Source: Neobacillus soli NBRC 102451 (GTDB lineage: Bacteria; Bacillota; Bacilli; Bacillales; Cytobacillaceae). Taken from it: a stretch of 64,000 nucleotides of DNA. The notes beneath the pieces were generated by a model. That model was given only the letters and a program-made list of their open reading frames with translations. It had not been told where the DNA came from and searched no databases. The stretch covers positions 124,001 through 188,000 of the forward strand of contig NZ_BCVI01000005.1 of NCBI RefSeq assembly GCF_001591665.1, written 5' to 3'. Position numbers and translations under genes: made by a program. Of the stretch, positions 34,901 to 43,797 are shown one piece after another (position 1 is the first letter of the stretch; each line of letters starts with the position of its first letter).

Positions 34901-34936
34901 GCAATTGAAACTAAATTTTATCTGGAGAGTGGTCTA

Positions 34937-37261
34937 ATGAGTGATTTACAAAAAAAAGACTGGCAATTGGAACAAGAGAGAGTTAGTTCGGTTGTTAAAG
35001 AAATTGATCAAAAGGTAAAAAACCTTATGAAAAATACCGGAAAGGTACGCTCAGACGTTCTCGAGATTCGCAAAACCTTTTGGGAGGATGTCACTGTTAA
35101 TATAGATGAACCGGATGATATGATTGAAACGGCAGCTGTTATTAAGCAGCAGGCTGAATTGCTTTCAGAACGTGAGCGGACACATAAACATTTGGATAAA
35201 CATCTCAAAACTTTGGCTAGGTTAAAATATTCTCCTTACTTTGGTAGAATCGACTTTTTGGAAAACGGGGAAAACTCCGCTGATCACGTCTATTTGGGGA
35301 TTGCTTCATTAATGGATGAACAGGACGAAAATTTTTTAATCTATGACTGGCGTGCACCTATATCGGGTCTTTATTATGACTACTCTCCAGGTCCAGCTCA
35401 ATATCACACTCCTGAAGGAATCATTGAAGGGGAAATGACGTTAAAACGGCAATTTATGATTAGGGCTTCGGAAATTAAAGCAATGTTTGATACTGGTGTA
35501 ACCATTGGTGATGAAATGCTTCAGGAAGTACTCGGAAGCAATGCAAGCACGCAAATGAAAAGTATTGTCGCAACTATTCAACGTGAACAAAACGAGATTA
35601 TTCGGAATGAGCGAAGTAAAATACTTATTGTCCAGGGAGCAGCAGGAAGCGGTAAGACCTCTGCCGCTCTGCAGCGAGCAGCCTACTTGTTGTATCGGTA
35701 CCGTGGAACATTGAACTCTGAAAATATTATGCTTTTTTCACCGAACCCACTTTTTAACAGCTATGTTGCCACCGTGCTGCCTGAGCTTGGCGAAGAAAAT
35801 ATGCAGCAATCCACCTTTCAGGAATACTTAAACAATAGACTTGGGAAAGAGTTCGATGTCGAAGATCCTTTTACGCAAATGGAGTATTTGCTGGGCGGGA
35901 AAGATGATAAAGAATATTTAACAAGAATCGAGGGAATCCGCTTTAAAGCTAGCCTTGAATTTAAAAAAATCATTGATCGGTATGCCTCCGGATTTTCCAT
36001 TCAAGGCCTAATCTTTAAGGATTTATCCTTTAGAGGGGATGTATTAATCTCCAAAAGGGATATTCATAATTATTTTTATTCGTTAGAGGCAAGCTATTCT
36101 ATTCCAAACCGAATTCAGCTCGTCAAGGAATGGTTATTAAGGGAGTTAAGACGGGCCGTGAAACGGGAACGTTCTAGAAGTTGGGTCGAGGAAGAGCTTC
36201 AATTTCTCGAAAAAGAAGACTTTATGGAGGCATTCAAAAAACTCCAGGAAAAAAATCAATTTACCGAAAATACTTTTGATGATTTTGAACAAGAGCAAAA
36301 GTTGTTAGCGGAAATAGTTGTTAAAGAAAAATTCAGGCCATTATTTTCGAGAGTAAAAAAATTAAAATTCATCGATATGCCGCAAATTTATTTGCACTTA
36401 TTTGAAGATGTGGAGAGGTCAGATGAATCTCTTCCGGATCACTGGGATCAGATTTGCAGTTTTACAGTAAACAAGATAAACAATATGGTCATTCCATATG
36501 AGGATGCCACACCATACGTATACTTACAAGATTTATTTGAAGGCCGGAAATCGAATACGGCCATTCGCCATATTTTTATTGATGAAGCACAGGATTATTC
36601 ACCCTTCCAGTTTGCTTTTATCCAAACGCTTTTTCCGTATAGCAAAATGACCCTGCTTGGTGATTTCAATCAAGCAATCTTTTCGGGGGCAACAGGTTCT
36701 GCGACTGTGTTAACGGATTTGGACATGAGTGATAAGGATATTGAATCGTTTGTGTTAACAAAAACCTATCGGTCAACAAGGCAAATCGTTGAATTCACAA
36801 GTGGTTTAATTGTCGGCGGCGAAAAAATAGAACCATTTAACCGTCAAGGCAGGAAGCCAACAATCGAACGGGCAAACCAGACGAGGATTAATCATTTAAT
36901 TCTTGAAAAAATAAAAGAATATCAGCGCGATGGACATCGGACTATTGCGGTTATTTGCAGGACAGCTGCCGAAAGTAAAGTAGTATATAAAGCACTTAAA
37001 GAGGACGTTCCACTTCATTTAATCGAGAAAGGGACGGTTTCATATGAAAAAGGAAGTCTTGTTATTCCGTCCTATCTTGCTAAAGGGATTGAGTTCGATG
37101 CGGTTATCCTTTACGATTGCTCCCATTATAAAAAAGAAAGTGAACGGAAATTATTTTATACTGTTTGTACTCGAGCTATGCATGAATTGTATATGTTTGC
37201 GTCAGATGAAATCAGTCCACTCTTGGCAGCCGTATCAAAGGATGCATATGGGCTTAAATAA
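34937..37261 (+). CDS. helD: RNA polymerase recycling helicase HelD
   Basis: 774 residues, the exact length of B. subtilis HelD. UvrD/Rep-like superfamily 1 ATPase that pulls RNA polymerase off DNA. The N-terminal coiled coil (LEQERVSSVVKEIDQKVKNL) inserts into the secondary channel. Walker A GAAGSGKTSAALQ near residue 232, DEAQDYSPFQFAF (motif II), GDFNQAIFSG (III), TKTYRSTRQI (IV), and KGIEFDAVIL with FYTVCTRAMHELYMF (V/VI). ATG 34937 is chosen because GGAGAGTGG lies upstream; the frame extends further but without a site. Confidence 0.94.
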   Translation: MSDLQKKDWQLEQERVSSVVKEIDQKVKNLMKNTGKVRSDVLEIRKTFWEDVTVNIDEPDDMIETAAVIKQQAELLSERERTHKHLDKHLKTLARLKYSPYFGRIDFLENGENSADHVYLGIASLMDEQDENFLIYDWRAPISGLYYDYSPGPAQYHTPEGIIEGEMTLKRQFMIRASEIKAMFDTGVTIGDEMLQEVLGSNASTQMKSIVATIQREQNEIIRNERSKILIVQGAAGSGKTSAALQRAAYLLYRYRGTLNSENIMLFSPNPLFNSYVATVLPELGEENMQQSTFQEYLNNRLGKEFDVEDPFTQMEYLLGGKDDKEYLTRIEGIRFKASLEFKKIIDRYASGFSIQGLIFKDLSFRGDVLISKRDIHNYFYSLEASYSIPNRIQLVKEWLLRELRRAVKRERSRSWVEEELQFLEKEDFMEAFKKLQEKNQFTENTFDDFEQEQKLLAEIVVKEKFRPLFSRVKKLKFIDMPQIYLHLFEDVERSDESLPDHWDQICSFTVNKINNMVIPYEDATPYVYLQDLFEGRKSNTAIRHIFIDEAQDYSPFQFAFIQTLFPYSKMTLLGDFNQAIFSGATGSATVLTDLDMSDKDIESFVLTKTYRSTRQIVEFTSGLIVGGEKIEPFNRQGRKPTIERANQTRINHLILEKIKEYQRDGHRTIAVICRTAAESKVVYKALKEDVPLHLIEKGTVSYEKGSLVIPSYLAKGIEFDAVILYDCSHYKKESERKLFYTVCTRAMHELYMFASDEISPLLAAVSKDAYGLK

Positions 37262-37268
37262 CTGAAAA

Positions 37269-37296
37269 ACAGCAGCCATCCAGCTGCTGTTTTTTA
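37269..37296 (+). terminator. Terminator after helD
   Basis: ACAGCAGC and GCTGCTGT with a six-base loop, followed by six T. Confidence 0.92.
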
Positions 37297-37312
37297 TAGT
37301 CAAAAAACTATC

Positions 37313-37447
37313 TTACTTTTTCCATTGTTTTTGAACTTGTTCAAAAGCAAGCTGCAATATTTCTTCGGCGGATGTATCCTGATTGGCAATGACATTCGTC
37401 AAATAGCTTATTCCTTCGAAAGTTACTGCTACATCTACTTGTACCAT
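37313..37447 (-). CDS. Small BA3454-family-like stress protein
   Basis: A 44-residue protein (MVQVDVAVTFEGISYLTNV, later SAEEILQLAFEQVQKQW) with AAAGGTGAT seven bases upstream of ATG. The pattern of a short beta hairpin followed by one helix ending QVxKQW agrees with what I recall of the BA3454 family of small stress-response proteins in Bacillus. It is convergent with helD. Confidence 0.7.
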   Translation of the reverse strand: MVQVDVAVTFEGISYLTNVIANQDTSAEEILQLAFEQVQKQWKK

Positions 37448-37633
37448 ATTAAATCACCTTTTCCTATAATCGAAATTTGTTGGTTTTCTTTATGTTAAAT
37501 TAAAAATTCACAACGATTCATTGTATTAATGCACCTTAATAAATATGACGTTCAATGCCCGGCAATTGTTACCAACTTAAGCTTCCGGTTTGGTATAATT
37601 GTTCCAAGAATATGAAGCAAAGGGAGATAAACG

Positions 37634-38101
37634 ATGTCGATGTATTTTGAAGAGGTAAAAAAAGAAACACTGTATATTGCACTTGAAATCCTTAACTCGA
37701 ACCCAGAATTTAATCTTTATGATAACGGTAGAGAGACAAGGACACTTGCCGAAATGGAGGAAGAATTCTTAAATTCTAAAACAGTCAGTGCTTTTATTAA
37801 ACTTGATGATACCTATATTGGCATCATTGATTACTTGCTTGAAAATCCAAACGACCATTATCCGTGGCTTGGTTTGTTGATGATTCATGGTGATTATCAA
37901 GGATATGGTTTTGGTGCACAGGCATATGAAACATATGAATATGAGATGTCTAAGCGGGGGTTAAACCATGTTCGAATTGGCATTTTGATCGAAAATAAAA
38001 AAGCAATACGTTTCTGGGAATCGATAGGATTTATCTTTTATAAAACAACAACATTAAAGAATGGAAGTGTAATTAATTGCTATCAAAAACAACTAGGTTA
38101 A
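37634..38101 (+). CDS. GNAT family N-acetyltransferase
   Basis: 155 residues. Core GLLMIHGDYQGYGFGAQAYETYEYE (CoA loop QGYGFG) and IGILIENKKAIRFWESIGF. AAAGGGAG upstream. Promoter with extended -10 TGGTATAAT at 37591-37599 about 35 bases before. Substrate unknown. Confidence 0.85.
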   Translation: MSMYFEEVKKETLYIALEILNSNPEFNLYDNGRETRTLAEMEEEFLNSKTVSAFIKLDDTYIGIIDYLLENPNDHYPWLGLLMIHGDYQGYGFGAQAYETYEYEMSKRGLNHVRIGILIENKKAIRFWESIGFIFYKTTTLKNGSVINCYQKQLG

Positions 38102-38122
38102 AAAAACTTCCAAAAGGAAGCT

Positions 38123-38353
38123 TTAAACCTCAACACTCATAAATTCCTCAGCAAACAGCTGCACTTGGTTTTTATCTACTTTGTTCTTCTTAAGTAAGGA
38201 TTCTGCAATGACTAGATGGGCTTGAATCGAAACATTTCTTTTTAATTCGCGAATTGACACATCGCCATTCAATAATTGAATGGCTTTTTCTCTGATGTCT
38301 TGATTCTTAGATGACTTGTACAGAAGATAAGCAATACAAGTAACCTTGTCCAC
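38123..38353 (-). CDS. Hypothetical protein, 76 residues
   Basis: Helical, soluble; begins MDKVTCIAYLLYKSSKNQDI and contains AHLVIAESLLKKNKVDKNQV. GTG 38353 is chosen because GGGGAGG lies seven bases before it; the frame extends 17 codons further 5' but lacks a site. I do not recognise the family. Overlap-free and codon use is normal, so probably real. Confidence 0.6.
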   Translation of the reverse strand: MDKVTCIAYLLYKSSKNQDIREKAIQLLNGDVSIRELKRNVSIQAHLVIAESLLKKNKVDKNQVQLFAEEFMSVEV

Positions 38354-38482
38354 AAAGAAACCTCCCCAATCATGAAACGAGCCTTTCTTAATTAATTCGA
38401 CCACATTCTAATTTTTTCCTGCTAATATTCTGAAAATTTTTAAAAAAATGACGGCTAATTTGCTAGGAATTTTTATAGATAA

Positions 38483-38511
38483 TTGCTTCTTTGATAGGTA
38501 TTTTATATAAT
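38483..38511 (+). promoter_or_regulatory. Sigma-A promoter of asnS
   Basis: TTGCTT, 17 bases, TATAAT. Predicted start near 38518, giving a leader of about 150 bases before asnS. Confidence 0.68.
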
Positions 38512-38517
38512 ATTGAG

Positions 38518-38669
38518 GGGATAAAAGAAAAACGGTGATAGACTGCAGAATTTACCTTTCGTCCCATTTGGGATGGGGGGTTTTTATTTATCCACTAACG
38601 GCCACGGGGCAGGACAAGACCCGACGATCAGTTAGGTGAACGTTATACATAGATTTAGGAGGAAAAGCA
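38518..38669 (+). promoter_or_regulatory. asnS leader with internal terminator (attenuator-like)
   Basis: The leader has an early terminator (38554-38588: ACCTTTCGTCCCA, TT, TGGGATGGGGGGT, then TTTTTATTT) and then a second structure (CTAAC...GTTAG around CGGG...CCCG, 38594-38635) before TTAGGAGG. The CTTTCGTCCC...GGGATG terminator looks like those of T-box leaders, but T-box stem I and the AGGGTGGnACCGCG core are absent. Confidence 0.55.
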
Positions 38670-40061
38670 ATGAAACAGGCCTTAATCAAGGATTTGTACA
38701 GAAATACAGAGAGTTACGTTGAGAAGAAGGTACAGTTATCTGGATGGATCCGGACAATTCGCGATTCCAAAACCTTTGGGTTCATTGAATTAAATGATGG
38801 CAGCTTTTTTAAAGGGGTGCAGATTGTATTTGATGAGCAATTGGAGAATTTTAAGGATATTGCCAAGCTGCCGATTAGTTCATCCATTAAGGTTGAGGGA
38901 GATTTTATTCATACTCCTCAAGCAAAGCAGCCGTTTGAAATTAAAGCAACGAACATTGTGATTGAAGGGATGTCCAACATTGACTTCCCATTACAAAAGA
39001 AAAAGCATTCATTTGAATACTTAAGAACAATTGCGCATTTGAGACCAAGAACTAATACATTCTCAGCTGTTTTTCGGATAAGATCACTTGCTTCTTATGC
39101 GATTCATAAGTTTTTCCAAGATAAGGGATATGTGTATGTACACGCACCAATCATCACTGGCAGTGATACCGAAGGAGCGGGGGAAATGTTCCGAGTGACG
39201 ACACTCGATATGGACAATCCGCCAAAAAATGAAGAAGGTAAAACGGATTTAACTAAGGATTTCTTTAATAAAGAAACGAATCTGACTGTTAGCGGACAGC
39301 TCTCGGCTGAGTCATTTGCGTTAGCATTTCGGAATGTTTATACGTTTGGACCGACTTTTAGAGCAGAGAACTCAAATACAGCGAGGCATGCAGCTGAATT
39401 CTGGATGATTGAACCAGAACTTGCCTTTGCTGAGCTTCCGGACATTATGGATTTAGCTGAAGAAATGGTGAAATATGTAATAGGGTACGTGTTGGAACAG
39501 GCTCCTGAGGAAATGACTTTCTTTAACAGCTTTATTGAAAAGGGCTTGTTAGACCGTCTTACTAGTGCACATGATGCGAACTTTGGCCGTGTGACGTATA
39601 CGGAAGCAATCCAGTTGCTATTAGAATCAGGTGAAACCTTTGCTTACCCGGTGGAATGGGGAGTTGACCTGCAAACGGAGCATGAACGTTATTTATGCGA
39701 AAAGGTCTTCAAACGCCCAGTATTTGTCACTGATTATCCAAAAGAAATTAAAGCCTTCTATATGAGATTAAATGAGGATCATAAAACAGTTGCTGCTATG
39801 GATTTACTTGTGCCTGGAATCGGTGAATTGATTGGCGGCAGCCAGCGTGAAGAACGGGAAGAAGTATTGGCTGGAAAAATTAAAGATCTTGGAATGAATG
39901 AGGAAGATTATTGGTGGTATTTGGAACTCCGAAAATACGGCGGTACAAAACATTCGGGCTATGGGATTGGTTTTGAGCGCTTAATTATGTATTTAACAGG
40001 TATGTCAAACATTAGAGACGTTATCCCATTCCCAAGAACACCAGGAAATGCAGAATTTTAA
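38670..40061 (+). CDS. asnS: Asparagine-tRNA ligase
   Basis: 463 residues, class IIb synthetase charging tRNA-Asn. N-terminal OB fold ([21 protein letters not shown]), motif 2 [25 protein letters not shown] (in part [18 protein letters not shown]), and motif 3 [16 protein letters not shown]. The length fits the longer AsnRS type also found in B. cereus (about 463) rather than B. subtilis (430). TTAGGAGG precedes ATG. Asn versus Asp specificity is supported by the AENSNTARH motif. Confidence 0.94.
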   Translation: MKQALIKDLYRNTESYVEKKVQLSGWIRTIRDSKTFGFIELNDGSFFKGVQIVFDEQLENFKDIAKLPISSSIKVEGDFIHTPQAKQPFEIKATNIVIEGMSNIDFPLQKKKHSFEYLRTIAHLRPRTNTFSAVFRIRSLASYAIHKFFQDKGYVYVHAPIITGSDTEGAGEMFRVTTLDMDNPPKNEEGKTDLTKDFFNKETNLTVSGQLSAESFALAFRNVYTFGPTFRAENSNTARHAAEFWMIEPELAFAELPDIMDLAEEMVKYVIGYVLEQAPEEMTFFNSFIEKGLLDRLTSAHDANFGRVTYTEAIQLLLESGETFAYPVEWGVDLQTEHERYLCEKVFKRPVFVTDYPKEIKAFYMRLNEDHKTVAAMDLLVPGIGELIGGSQREEREEVLAGKIKDLGMNEEDYWWYLELRKYGGTKHSGYGIGFERLIMYLTGMSNIRDVIPFPRTPGNAEF

Positions 40062-40070
40062 ATCAAATAG

Positions 40071-40106
40071 GAAGAAGACCAATTCGTTGAATTGGTCTTC
40101 TTCTTG
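40071..40106 (+). terminator. Terminator after asnS
   Basis: Perfect 15-bp stem GAAGAAGACCAATTC/GAATTGGTCTTCTTC with a GTT loop, followed by a short T-rich stretch. Confidence 0.88.
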
Positions 40107-40122
40107 TTCTGCAAACTTCATT

Positions 40123-40296
40123 TTAAAGATCTTGTAATTCTTCCTCGAAATAAAAAGTTTCCGGGTGCTCTTTAACGATATAAGAATATCTCTTCATATT
40201 TTTTACATACTGCCATTTCAAGATAGTGACGGCCTCTCCCGTTTCAATAATATTAACAGTCTGACCGGATTTGTATCGATTATTTGCATTTTTCAA
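40123..40296 (-). CDS. Hypothetical small protein, 57 residues
   Basis: Begins KNANNRYKSGQTVNIIETGE and looks like a small SH3-like beta domain (VTILKWQYVKNMKRYSYIVKE). TTG 40296 is set by AAGGGGTG six bases upstream. Convergent with asnS. Function unknown. Confidence 0.65.
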   Translation of the reverse strand: MKNANNRYKSGQTVNIIETGEAVTILKWQYVKNMKRYSYIVKEHPETFYFEEELQDL

Positions 40297-40450
40297 ATTC
40301 AACACCCCTTTTAAATTCCCATACTTAGTATAACACAAATGAATGAACTACTATGTAACTACATCTGATAATAGGAATAGAGAAAGATAAAGCCATTCAT
40401 TTTGAATTATTACCTAACTATGATATGCTAAATAAAAGTGAGGTGTCGTT

Positions 40451-40669
40451 TTGACAAATTTTAAAGCAAAAAAGAGTAACCTCAAAGATTTATTAGCAAA
40501 AAAAGGAATGGACCTGGATAGTTTGGAAAGAAATACAAATATACCCAGGAATCAGCTCGATGACTACTTGTCAAAGAGAGTTATGAATTTAAATAATGCG
40601 ATGACAATCTCCAAAGAATTAAATTGCCGAATTGAAGATTTATATGTTTGGACGGCAGAAGAAGCATAA
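40451..40669 (+). CDS. XRE-type HTH regulator
   Basis: 72 residues, single Cro/CI-type HTH: LKDLLAKKGMDLDSLERNTNI, then NQLDDYLSKRVMNLNNAMTI and CRIEDLYVW. No ligand domain. TTG start follows GAGGTG. It has a tight terminator and stands alone; a target could be the divergent small gene 150 bases upstream, but I see no clear operator. Confidence 0.8.
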   Translation: MTNFKAKKSNLKDLLAKKGMDLDSLERNTNIPRNQLDDYLSKRVMNLNNAMTISKELNCRIEDLYVWTAEEA

Positions 40670-40675
40670 ACTTGA

Positions 40676-40710
40676 AAAAGCAGACTCGAATGATGAGTCT
40701 GCTTTTTTTG
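40676..40710 (+). terminator. Terminator after the XRE gene
   Basis: AAAAGCAGACTC and GAGTCTGCTTTT with a seven-base loop, then further T. Confidence 0.92.
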
Positions 40711-40790
40711 TTTTTATAAGCGAAAAAATATCAGGTTTAACAAAATTAATTATATGATAAATAAAATTAATTTTTTGTTTTAATTTAATG

Positions 40791-40820
40791 AAATATTTAA
40801 ATATTTATATTTAAATATTT
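40791..40820. promoter_or_regulatory. Perfect 30-bp A+T palindrome before the DUF2089 operon
   Basis: Arms AAATATTTAAATAT and ATATTTAAATATTT separated by TT. It lies about 12 bases before a -10-like TATTAT (40832) and 46 before the first gene. Possible operator for the HTH protein encoded just downstream. Confidence 0.6.
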
Positions 40821-40865
40821 GGATAAATGATGTATTATATGGTTAAAGAAGGAAAGGAGAAATAA

Positions 40866-41237
40866 ATGTCATATCCGGTTATTACAAATTGCCCTGTGTG
40901 CAGTAGGCAATTAAAAATTATGAAGTTACAATGTACCCATTGCCAAACCACAGTGGAAAATGAATTTCAGTTTTCAAAATTAGCAGCTCTAAGTCAGGAA
41001 CAGCTCCATTTTATCGAGATTTTCCTAAAATGCCGTGGAAATATTAAAGAAGTTGAAAAAGAATTAAGTATTTCATATCCAACTGTTCGAGGAAAATTGG
41101 ATGATATTATTTCTTCTCTTGGATTTGCAATAAACAAAAAGACAGAAATCGATAAACGGAAAATTGTTTCTATGCTGGAAAAAGGTGAAATTACTGCTGA
41201 AGAGGCCATTCACTTATTAAAAGAGGGGGAAGCGTAA
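40866..41237 (+). CDS. DUF2089 family zinc-ribbon/HTH protein
   Basis: 123 residues: an N-terminal zinc ribbon (CPVC...CTHC, residues 9-29), an HTH-like segment (VEKELSISYPTVRGKLDDII), and a C-terminal SHOCT-like helix pair (RKIVSMLEKGEITAEEAIHLL). This is the DUF2089 layout, probably a DNA-binding regulator. GAAAGGAG precedes ATG. First of three tightly packed genes. Confidence 0.82.
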   Translation: MSYPVITNCPVCSRQLKIMKLQCTHCQTTVENEFQFSKLAALSQEQLHFIEIFLKCRGNIKEVEKELSISYPTVRGKLDDIISSLGFAINKKTEIDKRKIVSMLEKGEITAEEAIHLLKEGEA

Positions 41238-41621
41238 ATGAAGGAAGAAATCTCAAGGGTGTTAACAATGGTTGAAGAAGGGAAGCTGGATAAGGAAAAA
41301 GCAACTGAGCTGATTAATGTATTGCAGGGGAAGGACCAGCCTGTGAAACTACAAAAAGAAATCCCTTACGGTAACAAAATGTTAAAAATCCGAGTAACCT
41401 CAGAGAAAGGTGACAATGTAAACGTAAATCTGCCAATTAATTTGGTCAAGGCAGTACTAAAAGTGGGAACGAATATCGCTGAAAAAATTCCCGAAGCAGC
41501 AAAATACGTAAAGGATATTAACGTAGACCTCTTAATTGAAGCCATCGAAAATGAATTAGACGGACAAATTGTCGATATCACCTCGGCAAATGGCGATAAA
41601 GTGTTCGTAGTGATTGAGTAA
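41238..41621 (+). CDS. SHOCT-like domain protein
   Basis: 127 residues. The N-terminus EEISRVLTMVEEGKLDKEKATELI repeats the motif at the end of the preceding protein (split here: EEISRVLTMVEEGKLD, KEKATELI). The rest is a two-part beta domain (MLKIRVTSEKGDNVNVNLPI) like YvlB-type proteins. The ATG directly follows the upstream stop. No membrane segment. Function unknown. Confidence 0.75.
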   Translation: MKEEISRVLTMVEEGKLDKEKATELINVLQGKDQPVKLQKEIPYGNKMLKIRVTSEKGDNVNVNLPINLVKAVLKVGTNIAEKIPEAAKYVKDINVDLLIEAIENELDGQIVDITSANGDKVFVVIE

Positions 41622-41624
41622 CCG

Positions 41625-41894
41625 ATGCTTAAGGTCCGTGTAAAGGTAAGGGATAAAAGGTTTACGGTACCTGTTCCGTATCCAGTCTTAAATATAGTTA
41701 GTACTGTTATTACTTCAAAAAAATTTAATCGTTTTGTAAACCAGGCAATTGAAAGAGATGGTAGGAAATTCGTAGTCCCCCAAATAGAAAGGAAAGACCT
41801 AAAACCACTGCTTAAGGCATTAGTGAAGCATAAAGGGTTAACGTTGGTTGATACAAAATTAAACGATGGCACTGAAGTGACGGTCAAGTTGTAA
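41625..41894 (+). CDS. Hypothetical protein, third gene of the DUF2089 operon
   Basis: 89 residues, basic and soluble (VKVRDKRFTVPVPYPVLNIV, later LKALVKHKGLTLVDTKLNDG). Starts three bases after the preceding stop. Its short beta strands resemble the C-terminal half of the previous protein (KVRVKVR... against KIRVTSE...), which may reflect a domain duplication. No known family. Confidence 0.65.
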   Translation: MLKVRVKVRDKRFTVPVPYPVLNIVSTVITSKKFNRFVNQAIERDGRKFVVPQIERKDLKPLLKALVKHKGLTLVDTKLNDGTEVTVKL

Positions 41895-41895
41895 A

Positions 41896-41932
41896 GCATT
41901 ATCCGAAATTTAGGGATAATGCCTTTTTTTTA
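41896..41932 (+). terminator. Terminator of the DUF2089 operon
   Basis: GCATTATCC and GGATAATGC with a nine-base loop, then eight T. Confidence 0.9.
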
Positions 41933-41939
41933 ATTTAAG

Positions 41940-41966
41940 AAAAAACACGCGATTTCGCGTGCTTTT
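41940..41966 (-). terminator. Terminator of lysP (minus strand)
   Basis: CACGCG/CGCGTG stem with AAAT loop; read on the minus strand it is followed by six T. Confidence 0.85.
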
Positions 41967-41976
41967 TCAAAATTAG

Positions 41977-43458
41977 TTAATTTGTTAAATCGCATTTCTC
42001 TAATGGAATAACCTTGGTTTTTTTCGAGAATTTATAACCTAGCCATAATATTAAGAAAAGCGGCAGGCCAATATAAGAAACCAGCACACCGTTCCAGTCG
42101 ATATGGCCGCCCATGAAGGCTGTATAGTTTTGCCCTAAAACCACAAATCCACAGACAGAAAAGGCGAATATCGGACCAAATGGGAAGAATTTTGATTTAA
42201 ACGGTAACAAACTAAGATCCTTACCTTGGGCAACAAAGGCCTTACGAAACCGATAATGACAAATTGCGATCCCGAGCCATGCGATAAAGCCTGACATTCC
42301 TGATGCATTTAATAACCATACATATACAGTTCCGTCACCGAAGAAAGAAGCAAGGAAAGCAAGGGTGCCTACTAAGGTTGTTGCCAATAATGCATTTACT
42401 GGTACGCCATTTTTATTTAACTTACCTAGAAATTTTGGTGCTTTACCTTCACGCGCCAAGTTCCAAAGCATCCGTGCCGAAGCATACATTCCAGAATTTC
42501 CTGCTGACAATACAGCTGTTAAGATAATTGCATTCATGATAGAGGCAGCGAAAGCGATTCCTGCCTTTTGAAAAACAAGTGTAAAGGGGCTTACGGTAAC
42601 ATCCCCATTTGCTAAATTAGCATTTGTATATGGAATAAGAAGTCCGATTACTAAAATGGCTAGAATATAGAATAAAAGAATTCGCCAGAATACTTGTTTG
42701 ACAGCACGTGGAATGGCTTTCTTTGGATCCTCCGTTTCACCAGCAGCAACACCTAATAGCTCTGTCCCTTGGAAGGAGAAGCCAGCAGCCATAAAGATAC
42801 CTAGCATCGACATAAAACCGCCATGGAAGGGGGCATCACCAATTGTAAAGTTTTTGAAGCCAATTGCTTCGTCTCCCATGATACCGAATATCATTAGAGT
42901 TCCAGTAATGATAAAAATAATTACCGTTACGACTTTAATTAAGGAAAACCAATATTCCGCTTCCCCAAATCCTTTAACAGACAGATAATTTAATAGAAAC
43001 ATAATGGCCAAAAAAATGCCGCTCCATATGAAAGAAGGCGTGTGAGGAAACCAGAATTTCATTATCATCGTTACAGCGGCTAATTCTGCGGCAATGGTTA
43101 TTGCCCAGTTATACCAATAGTTCCAGCCTAGTGCAAAACCAAGAGATGGATCGACAAATTTGGTCGCGTAGGTACTAAAGCTTCCGGCAACAGGCATATA
43201 GGCGCCCATTTCTGCCAGGCCTTGCATCAAAAAGTAAACCATTACACCAATAACGAGATAGGAAAGAATCGCACCCCCTGGCCCTGCTGAATGGATAGCA
43301 CCGCCACTTGCTAGAAACAGACCAGTTCCAATCGTTCCTCCGAGGGAAATCATTGTCAGGTGACGGGCTTTTAAGCCCCGCTTTAATTCAGTTGTTTCCT
43401 TTTTCGGTGATAATTCACCATCGTATTCATTTTCTTTTATTACTCGAGCTGTTTGCAT
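41977..43458 (-). CDS. lysP: Lysine permease (APC family)
   Basis: 493 residues with twelve helices. LKARHLTMISLGGTIGTGLFLASG and GAILSYLVIGVMVYFLMQGLAEMGAYMPVAGSF (in part GLAEMGAYMPVAGSF) are amino acid permease signatures. A lysine riboswitch in the leader fixes the substrate as lysine. The second ATG (43458) is chosen, eight bases from AGGAG; the first (43464) is only two bases from it. Confidence 0.93.
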   Translation of the reverse strand: MQTARVIKENEYDGELSPKKETTELKRGLKARHLTMISLGGTIGTGLFLASGGAIHSAGPGGAILSYLVIGVMVYFLMQGLAEMGAYMPVAGSFSTYATKFVDPSLGFALGWNYWYNWAITIAAELAAVTMIMKFWFPHTPSFIWSGIFLAIMFLLNYLSVKGFGEAEYWFSLIKVVTVIIFIITGTLMIFGIMGDEAIGFKNFTIGDAPFHGGFMSMLGIFMAAGFSFQGTELLGVAAGETEDPKKAIPRAVKQVFWRILLFYILAILVIGLLIPYTNANLANGDVTVSPFTLVFQKAGIAFAASIMNAIILTAVLSAGNSGMYASARMLWNLAREGKAPKFLGKLNKNGVPVNALLATTLVGTLAFLASFFGDGTVYVWLLNASGMSGFIAWLGIAICHYRFRKAFVAQGKDLSLLPFKSKFFPFGPIFAFSVCGFVVLGQNYTAFMGGHIDWNGVLVSYIGLPLFLILWLGYKFSKKTKVIPLEKCDLTN

Positions 43459-43508
43459 TGTCATGACTCCTTTTTTGTCTTTTTTTCGAGAAGGAGTTTG
43501 GAATAATA

Positions 43509-43540
43509 AAAAATGCCATCGAAGTAGAATTCGATGGCAT
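43509..43540 (-). terminator. Expression platform terminator of the lysine riboswitch
   Basis: Minus strand AATGCCATCGAA, TTCTAC, TTCGATGGCATT, then six T; forms when lysine is bound, about 50 bases before lysP. Confidence 0.9.
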
Positions 43541-43570
43541 TATCAATACCCCGCATCATACCTTCCGAAA

Positions 43571-43767
43571 GATAGCTCAACACGTATGGCTGGTAGGTCC
43601 AAACGTGACAGTTCTGTTCCTATTCGGAGACAGCCCCAGCATGCTTTTTAAAGAGATGAAAGCACACTTCGGCAGCTTTTCCTTTCAAACGGAGTCAGGG
43701 ATGTCTCTCACATCTCGTCCGCCTTACTGATAAAAACCGCGACCTCTACCTCATCGGTTTGATGAGG
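43571..43767 (-). promoter_or_regulatory. Lysine riboswitch (L box)
   Basis: On the minus strand the conserved blocks occur in order: GAGGTAGAGGTCGCGG, AAGCTGCCGAAG, GCTGGGGCTGTC, GGAACAGAACTGTCAC, and GAGCTATC closing helix P1 with GGTAG. This is the L-box aptamer. It is followed by the terminator, so high lysine should shut lysP off by premature termination. Confidence 0.93.
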
Positions 43768-43797
43768 ATTTAACATATTAAATTAATATATTTCTAT

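Noticed and set aside
38405..38553. A complete T-box riboswitch before asnS
   Set aside because: Stem I, the specifier loop and the conserved antiterminator core are missing; only the terminator looks T-box-like.
42303..42988. Plus-strand ORFs within lysP
   Set aside because: They are shadows of a strongly supported permease gene on the minus strand.
43463..43651. Plus-strand ORF opposite the lysP leader
   Set aside because: It is the antisense of the lysine riboswitch and terminator and has no binding site.
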